Assembly: GCA_016342285.1 (NCBI GenBank)
Contig: JAEINQ010000037.1
Coordinates: 1 to 64,000, forward strand
Direction of reading: 5' to 3'
Origin: Desulfobacterales bacterium
Lineage (GTDB): Bacteria > Desulfobacterota > Desulfobacteria > Desulfobacterales > JAEINQ01
DNA length: 64,000 nt
The position numbers were made by a program, and so were the translations under genes. Shown here one piece after another: positions 59,461 through 64,000 of the stretch; position 1 is the stretch's first letter, and every line of letters begins with the position of its first letter. The notes under the pieces are model-generated. The model was not told the DNA's origin. It did not search any database and worked only from the letters and a program-made list of their open reading frames with translations.

Positions 59461-60570
59461 TCACACCCGGTTCTGTCCGTTGGCCCGCTCGGAAGCGTAC
59501 CGGCTGCCGAGCTGGCCGCAGGCAGCCATGAGGTCCCGCCCCTTGGTGGTGCGCTGCTGGACCTGGACCCGTTGGGCGACCAGGGCATTGCAGAACCGTT
59601 TGACTTCTTCTTCCTCCGGCGCGCGAAAGGGGGCGCCGGTACCGGGATTAAAGGGGATGAGATTGACCTTTACCGGCAGGGGATTGAGGTAGGCGGCCAG
59701 TTCCCGGACATGTTCAGGCCGGTCGTTTAAGCCCGGAATCAGAACATAGGCCACCATCAGGGTCTGTTTCTTCTTCATGGGATAGGCCGCCAGTGACCGG
59801 TGCAATGCCGCCATGGAGTATACGCGGTTGATCGGCATCAGCTCGGACCGGATCAGGTCGTTGGACGCGTTGAGCGATACAGCGAGCCTGAGATGAGACA
59901 TCTTTGAGGCGGCCAACCGTTCGATTCCCGGCACGAGCCCCACGGTGGATACGGTGATATAGCGCTGGGCGATGTCGAGACCCCGCTGGTCATTCATGAC
60001 GCGAATGGCCTGAAGGACATTGTCGATATTGTCAAAGGGCTCCCCCATCCCCATGAAGACGACATTCCGTACATGGCGGCCATAGCGGCGCCGGGCCATC
60101 CACACCTGGCCGACGATCTCATCTGCCGTGAGGTTGCGGCGCAGCCCCGCTTTTGCCGTCTCACAAAACCGGCATCCCATGCGGCAGCCGACCTGGCTGG
60201 AGACACAGACCGTCTGATGGGTCACCATGGGCAGCACCACGGATTCGACAGTCTCTCCGTCATGGAGGCGGATGACGAATTTGGTGATGCCGTCCTGACA
60301 CTGCTCCTGTACCATTGTCCCGGGCTCAAACCAAAGATCGCGCCTCAAGGCTTCCGAAAGACCCCGGGACGCCACCACCGCCGGCGTCCGGTCAACGGCG
60401 CCATTGAGATCGACGTAGAGCTCCTTGAAAATAGCCGAGGCATGATAGGTCCCCCGGCCGTATCGATCGCCCAGCTCGTGGCAGAGCGCGTCGTGGGTCA
60501 TTGCCAGTATGTTCAATCTCTCCCAGGTCATGGTCGATTGCCGTCCCCTCTTCGAATCATTGCTGAACAT
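59461..60570 (-). CDS. rlmN: Radical SAM rRNA methyltransferase RlmN-like
   Basis: Radical SAM enzyme of 369 residues that methylates C2 of adenine in 23S rRNA (and some tRNA). It has the cluster motif CRMGCRFC, with a cysteine seven residues before it (TVCVSS) that corresponds to the resolving cysteine. FMGMGEP and the C-terminal catalytic cysteine in DLMAACGQLG are also present. Methyl transfer proceeds through a cysteine-bound methylene. An ATG at 60570 follows a G-rich stretch; 60531 is an alternative start. Confidence 0.85.
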   Translation of the reverse strand: MFSNDSKRGRQSTMTWERLNILAMTHDALCHELGDRYGRGTYHASAIFKELYVDLNGAVDRTPAVVASRGLSEALRRDLWFEPGTMVQEQCQDGITKFVIRLHDGETVESVVLPMVTHQTVCVSSQVGCRMGCRFCETAKAGLRRNLTADEIVGQVWMARRRYGRHVRNVVFMGMGEPFDNIDNVLQAIRVMNDQRGLDIAQRYITVSTVGLVPGIERLAASKMSHLRLAVSLNASNDLIRSELMPINRVYSMAALHRSLAAYPMKKKQTLMVAYVLIPGLNDRPEHVRELAAYLNPLPVKVNLIPFNPGTGAPFRAPEEEEVKRFCNALVAQRVQVQQRTTKGRDLMAACGQLGSRYASERANGQNRV

Positions 60571-60598
60571 CACCCGCCCACCGGATGTTCAGACCCAA

Positions 60599-60631
60599 GA
60601 ACGGGGAGCCGGCGACGCCGGTTCCCCGTTC
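60599..60631 (-). terminator. GC-rich hairpin between rlmN and the outer-membrane gene
   Basis: GAACGGGGAGCCGGC pairs with GCCGGTTCCCCGTTC (15 bp, one wobble) around a three-base loop. It lies downstream of the minus-strand gene at 60795 and just upstream of rlmN, so it probably ends the upstream transcript. No T-run follows. Confidence 0.6.
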
Positions 60632-60648
60632 CACTATTTGTGACCGTC

Positions 60649-60792
60649 GTTTCCAAATTCATCAATGTGGATTTTTGTCCAAGGTCAAGGAAATCGGTCT
60701 CATTCGGCGGAGACGTAACGAGCTACGCCGCACAGGCAATGGCGTCGATTGACGCCGAGATTGGGCAAATTGGCCATTTATGAATGGGCAAT
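60649..60792. repeat. Terminal-inverted-repeat element R2, copy 2
   Basis: Opposite orientation to 24218-24360. Shared stretches (read as the reverse strand) include TTTGCCCAATCTCGGCGTCA, TTTCCTTGACCTTGGACAAA and ATAAATGGCC. One terminal arm (GTTTCCAAATTCATCAATG) is kept; the other is worn. It abuts the stop of the outer-membrane gene at 60795. Confidence 0.72.
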
Positions 60793-60794
60793 AG

Positions 60795-61556
60795 TTAGAA
60801 CTCAGCACCCACTTCAAAAAAGAAACCTCCGATGTTCGCGTCAAAGACCAGATCGCTCTCGTCGACTTCAATGGTGTCATAGCGGTAACCGGCCGCGGCA
60901 AAGGCCGGGCCGAAAACCTTGACCTTCAGCCTTCCGATGAGGCTGTAGTAACTGTTACCGCTATATGTCATGCTGCGGATTTCGCCTTCGGCTGAAATCC
61001 GCTCAATCGGAGTGAACTGCACCGCAGCATAAACCATGGGAATCGGCAGCATGATGCTCTCCGACTGGCTCCCGCTCACCGGTTGGGTCACCTTCGCCTT
61101 TAAGTCCATCACCCGAACGTTCAGACCGGCATCCACGTTGAACATTCCGGCGGTGGCGGTGTTCACGAATGGAATGCCGTAATAGAGCCCGACATCGTAA
61201 TGGTCCAGGGTGACCTCTGAATCGAAATTGACCCCGCCGAAGTTGATATCGCCAAATTTGAATCCGGCTGTCTTGCTGCCCGTTCCGGAAAAGCTCATGG
61301 GGGTGGCCATAAGGTAGATATTGGGAATGAGCAGCGGCATGTCCAGTTTGACCCGCCCCATGAAACGGAACTCATCATCGTATTTTAAATCCCGCTCCAG
61401 ATCCAGGGCGTCGGCGGTAGCCACCGCCTTGTAGGAAAGATCCCCCGACGGCGACTGGCTCCACCCGCCCACGGCAATCTCCACCCCCATGGCCTGGACA
61501 GCGGCCGGAAACACCAACAGGGCAACCAACCCAACGGCTAAAACAATCCTTTTCAT
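60795..61556 (-). CDS. TIGR04219-type outer membrane beta-barrel protein
   Basis: Protein of 253 residues with a Sec signal peptide (MKRIVLAVGLVALLVFPAAV, cleavage near AMG), then alternating strands ending in an aromatic-rich C-terminus (GGFFFEVGAEF) typical of outer-membrane barrels. GVEIAVGGWSQSPSGDLSYK and the overall layout match the TIGR04219 group, whose role is unknown. AAGGAGGAGGC precedes the ATG at 61556, which is chosen over 61571. No partner gene is adjacent. Confidence 0.82.
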   Translation of the reverse strand: MKRIVLAVGLVALLVFPAAVQAMGVEIAVGGWSQSPSGDLSYKAVATADALDLERDLKYDDEFRFMGRVKLDMPLLIPNIYLMATPMSFSGTGSKTAGFKFGDINFGGVNFDSEVTLDHYDVGLYYGIPFVNTATAGMFNVDAGLNVRVMDLKAKVTQPVSGSQSESIMLPIPMVYAAVQFTPIERISAEGEIRSMTYSGNSYYSLIGRLKVKVFGPAFAAAGYRYDTIEVDESDLVFDANIGGFFFEVGAEF

Positions 61557-61842
61557 GGCCTCCTCCTTCAAAGTGTTTTACGGTCAATGGTGGGGCACGC
61601 AACCGGGTGCCGAATACTGACTTTAGTATCAAGCACATCGGAACCCAAGTTTCAAGCCCGGACCCAAAGGATGGTTGAACCCCGACATCCGGGCGCTTAT
61701 CTTCAATGGACGGCTACAAATTCGATACCGATTGCACCGCCCCGGCAAATTCGGTATGTTTGATCAGAAAAAAGAGCGGCCAAAACCGGAAACCGATTTC
61801 AAAGGCATGGGGAATGAGGCAACCTCCCCCACAAGGATGACC

Positions 61843-62700
61843 ATGGCGGCAAATACCCCCATCACCGCCCAGGCGGCCCACGAAGCCCTGATGACCCTCG
61901 GTTTTGGCAACTACGAAGCCCGTGCCTACTGCGCCCTTTTGAAAAAATCGCCGGCCAACGGCTACCAGATCGCCCAGGAAAGCGGCATCCCCCGGGCAAA
62001 AATCTACGAATGCCTTCAGCGGCTGGTGAGCCGGGGCGCTGCCATTCAGGTGGAAAGCCAGGACGCCGACGCCCGGCTCTTCGCCCCCACCGACACCACG
62101 GCGCTAATCGACAGCATCGAAGAGGGGCTCACCAGCGCCGTGGAAAACGCCCGGGACGCTCTGGAAAAGCTTCGCCAGAGACCCCAGGTCCTCGAGGTTC
62201 TCTGGCGTATCACATCCCAGCAAGACATCATCGAGCGCGGCCTGAAACTGACCGAAAAGGCCGAAAAAACCCTTCATGTGGCCATCTGGGCCGAAGAATT
62301 TGACGCGCTGCTGCCCAGCCTGTCGGCGGCCGTCAACCGAGGCGTCCAACTGGCGTTGGTCCTGTACAGCCCCCACGCCGCCTTTGCCGAATTCCAGTCA
62401 AACTGCACCGGCGCCATCCTCCACAGCCGAACCAAGCGCCAGGCCATTGCGGTGATGGGCCGCCAGTTCGTCCTGGTGGCCGACAGGCAGCGTTGCATCA
62501 GCGGTTCCATCTTCCCCGACAACCGGGTCGAAGGGGTCTTCACCCTCAACCTGGGCCTGGTCACCAACGCCGTGGACCTGGTCAACCACGAAATCTATCT
62601 CGAACGGGTCATGGTGGAAGTAGGAAAACCCCTGGCCGAAATCTTCGGCGCCGACCTGGAACGACTCGACCCTTTTTCCCCGCCCAAAAGGGACGGATGA
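61843..62700 (+). CDS. TrmB family transcriptional regulator
   Basis: Regulator of 285 residues with the TrmB layout. An N-terminal winged helix (FGNYEARAYCALLKK, then QESGIPRAKIYECLQRLVSRG) is followed by a PLD-like/sugar-binding-type C-terminal region. In archaea such proteins control sugar metabolism; bacterial members are less known. AAGG stands 6 bases before the ATG at 61843, which is preferred over ATGs at 61837 and 61807. Its stop converges with the ATP-grasp gene after 17 bp. Confidence 0.82.
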   Translation: MAANTPITAQAAHEALMTLGFGNYEARAYCALLKKSPANGYQIAQESGIPRAKIYECLQRLVSRGAAIQVESQDADARLFAPTDTTALIDSIEEGLTSAVENARDALEKLRQRPQVLEVLWRITSQQDIIERGLKLTEKAEKTLHVAIWAEEFDALLPSLSAAVNRGVQLALVLYSPHAAFAEFQSNCTGAILHSRTKRQAIAVMGRQFVLVADRQRCISGSIFPDNRVEGVFTLNLGLVTNAVDLVNHEIYLERVMVEVGKPLAEIFGADLERLDPFSPPKRDG

Positions 62701-62717
62701 CACGATGCGGAACCCAT

Positions 62718-63896
62718 TCACACGCGGCCATCAGTTATAAATTCTTTTAAATCCGAGGTTAGGATGCGTTCCAATTCACAGAAATTCGCCTGGGATGTTT
62801 CGGCAAACAAAAAGCCAAAAACAGGATACGCTTTGTAATCAATTTTTCTCAATTCAAGGGGATGTTCAAACCTGGAGAGCAATTGCCCAAAGTCAAATGC
62901 ATTTATGTGCTGGGCGTCAACTCCCGTTGAATTGTCCAGCACAATGATGCTGTACAGCTTTCCCTCTTTATTTTTCAGCAGCGCTTTCCAGTTGGGTCGT
63001 CGTTGAGAAAAATAATAGACATAGGGGTTAAATCCATAGGCAACGCAGGTCATATCGGCGGTGCTGCACCACCCGCCGAATCTCATGGGATTGATCTCTA
63101 TGGGAATTATTTTGCCACTGTCATCACGTCTGATTTCGACATGGACGGGGAAATTTTGGACCTCTGCCAGGGTTCCGATGTCCTTGAGAAAACCGCTAAA
63201 TGATTCAAGATTCGTCTCTATGATCTCCTTTGAGGTCATATAGACCCGGTCACTCACATCTTCCTTGGAAGAAAATATGTGCTTGTATATACCCAGCACA
63301 ACAGGCTCCCCGCCTGCATCATAATATGCATCGACGGCAAATTCTTCCCCCTCAATACATTGTTCAATAATGAACGTGGTCGTATCAAGGACCTCTTTGG
63401 GATACAACGCTTTCACGCTACCGATCTCAGCATGTAGCGCTCTTTTCACCTGCGGCCACTCTTTTGGCGAGGATACTTTATACACGCCCATGCTGAAAAA
63501 ACCGGTGGTGGGTTTGATGATGAACGGCATGGGCAAGTCTTCGCAGAAAAGATCGTCCAACTCCGCAAGCGAGACTTCCTGAAAGTAGAAATCGGGGAAA
63601 AGAGGCTTGATTAAGGCACGGAACTTGGCCTTGTCTTTAAATAGCTCAATTTTCCCGGGCAGACCGGTGGCGGAAAGATGTTTGGCGATCCAGCCAATCG
63701 CATTTTCGGAAGTGGTATAAAGGGATAGGTTCTTGGAACTTAATATTTTTTTGATGGCGCTCTCTTCGTCAATTGCGCTCTGCGCGGCCCCGAACCCAAG
63801 TTCTTTTGCCCTATCCGTCAAAACGACCGGAAACCCATTGTCTGCTATGGTCTTTTTTAAAAAATCAGAAACAAACGGCTTATCTACAAAAATCAT
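62718..63896 (-). CDS. ATP-grasp domain protein
   Basis: Protein of 392 residues of the ATP-grasp fold. The phosphate-binding and metal-binding parts are seen as PFIIKPTTGFFSMGVYKV, EQCIEGEEFAVDAYYD and IPIEINPMRFGG (the two glutamate/asparagine metal ligands). Such enzymes join a carboxylate to an amine or thiol using ATP; the substrates are unknown. AAAGGCAAAC precedes the ATG at 63896. It overlaps the end of the preceding gene by 17 bp, which suggests a biosynthetic operon that continues beyond the window. Confidence 0.8.
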   Translation of the reverse strand: MIFVDKPFVSDFLKKTIADNGFPVVLTDRAKELGFGAAQSAIDEESAIKKILSSKNLSLYTTSENAIGWIAKHLSATGLPGKIELFKDKAKFRALIKPLFPDFYFQEVSLAELDDLFCEDLPMPFIIKPTTGFFSMGVYKVSSPKEWPQVKRALHAEIGSVKALYPKEVLDTTTFIIEQCIEGEEFAVDAYYDAGGEPVVLGIYKHIFSSKEDVSDRVYMTSKEIIETNLESFSGFLKDIGTLAEVQNFPVHVEIRRDDSGKIIPIEINPMRFGGWCSTADMTCVAYGFNPYVYYFSQRRPNWKALLKNKEGKLYSIIVLDNSTGVDAQHINAFDFGQLLSRFEHPLELRKIDYKAYPVFGFLFAETSQANFCELERILTSDLKEFITDGRV

Positions 63897-64000
63897 GTTT
63901 GCCTTTCATCTTTGAATACATCGCTAAAGCTAGCGTCTGGCGTACCCATTCGGCATGGGCAAGGTCTATTTTTCCCGCTGATAGGTTGCTCTGAATCGGC
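63880..64000 (-). CDS. 3' end of a gene entering from the right edge
   Basis: A minus-strand frame open from 64000 to a TAA at 63880-63882. The last 39 residues read like a genuine C-terminus (ending IDLAHAEWVRQTLALAMYSK, then MKGKHDFCR). The end is in the region of the ATP-grasp start, overlapping by 17 bp, typical of an operon. The family cannot be decided; a Gfo/Idh-type oxidoreductase is only a guess. The start lies outside the window. Confidence 0.6.
   Translation of the reverse strand, partial: PIQSNLSAGKIDLAHAEWVRQTLALAMYSKMKGKHDFCR

Overview
The window looks like chromosomal DNA of a moderately GC-rich sulfate-reducing deltaproteobacterium, probably of the Desulfosarcina/Desulfatitalea/Desulfococcus type. 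The main evidence is aprBA (dissimilatory adenylylsulfate reductase), a QmoC-type membrane subunit, sigma54 regulators, many [4Fe-4S] proteins, and a dense set of acyl-CoA, SDR, MDR and flavin enzymes of the kind such organisms use to oxidise organic acids and cyclic or aromatic compounds. I saw no rRNA, tRNA, CRISPR array, transposase or phage gene. The genus is an inference; no marker gene settles it.

Positions 1-34,500 are an almost entirely minus-strand catabolic and regulatory region. It holds two SDR + zinc-MDR modules (176-2471 and 17249-19430), a Tat-exported N-acyl-amino-acid amidohydrolase with a flavoprotein, a hydrolase and an unusual Cys-rich ferredoxin (4171-9100), and a second copy of that ferredoxin (9760-10584) with a lone type IV pilin between the two. 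It also holds two acyl-CoA ligases, a thiolase, an acyl-CoA dehydrogenase, a flavodoxin-ferredoxin fusion, SCP2-like proteins, two DUF2148 ferredoxins and an M24 peptidase. An Old-Yellow-Enzyme gene here is broken by a single-base deletion. PadR, MarR and TetR regulators sit among these genes; several have clear palindromic operators.

Positions 34,500-47,000 hold an orphan qmoC behind a TetR regulator, an iron-uptake unit (feoA, feoB, a Cys-rich FeoB partner, and a divergent DtxR-type regulator with a shared palindrome), an uncharacterised 551-residue protein, a hybrid histidine kinase, a decayed relic of another one, an HDOD response regulator and a YbgC-type thioesterase.

Positions 47,000-64,000 hold aprBA with a perfect FNR-type box upstream, an SEC-C protein and small zinc-finger proteins. 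They also hold a translationally coupled operon of a sigma54 activator and two YkgJ-type cysteine-cluster proteins, thioredoxin, a second sigma54 activator with a GNAT gene, rlmN, a TIGR04219-type outer-membrane protein, a TrmB regulator, an ATP-grasp enzyme and the 3' end of one more gene at the right edge.

The most striking feature not explained by genes is the intergenic space. It carries at least four families of 100-145 bp palindromic repeats, each present two or three times, often exactly at gene ends; in two cases the repeat supplies the stop codon.
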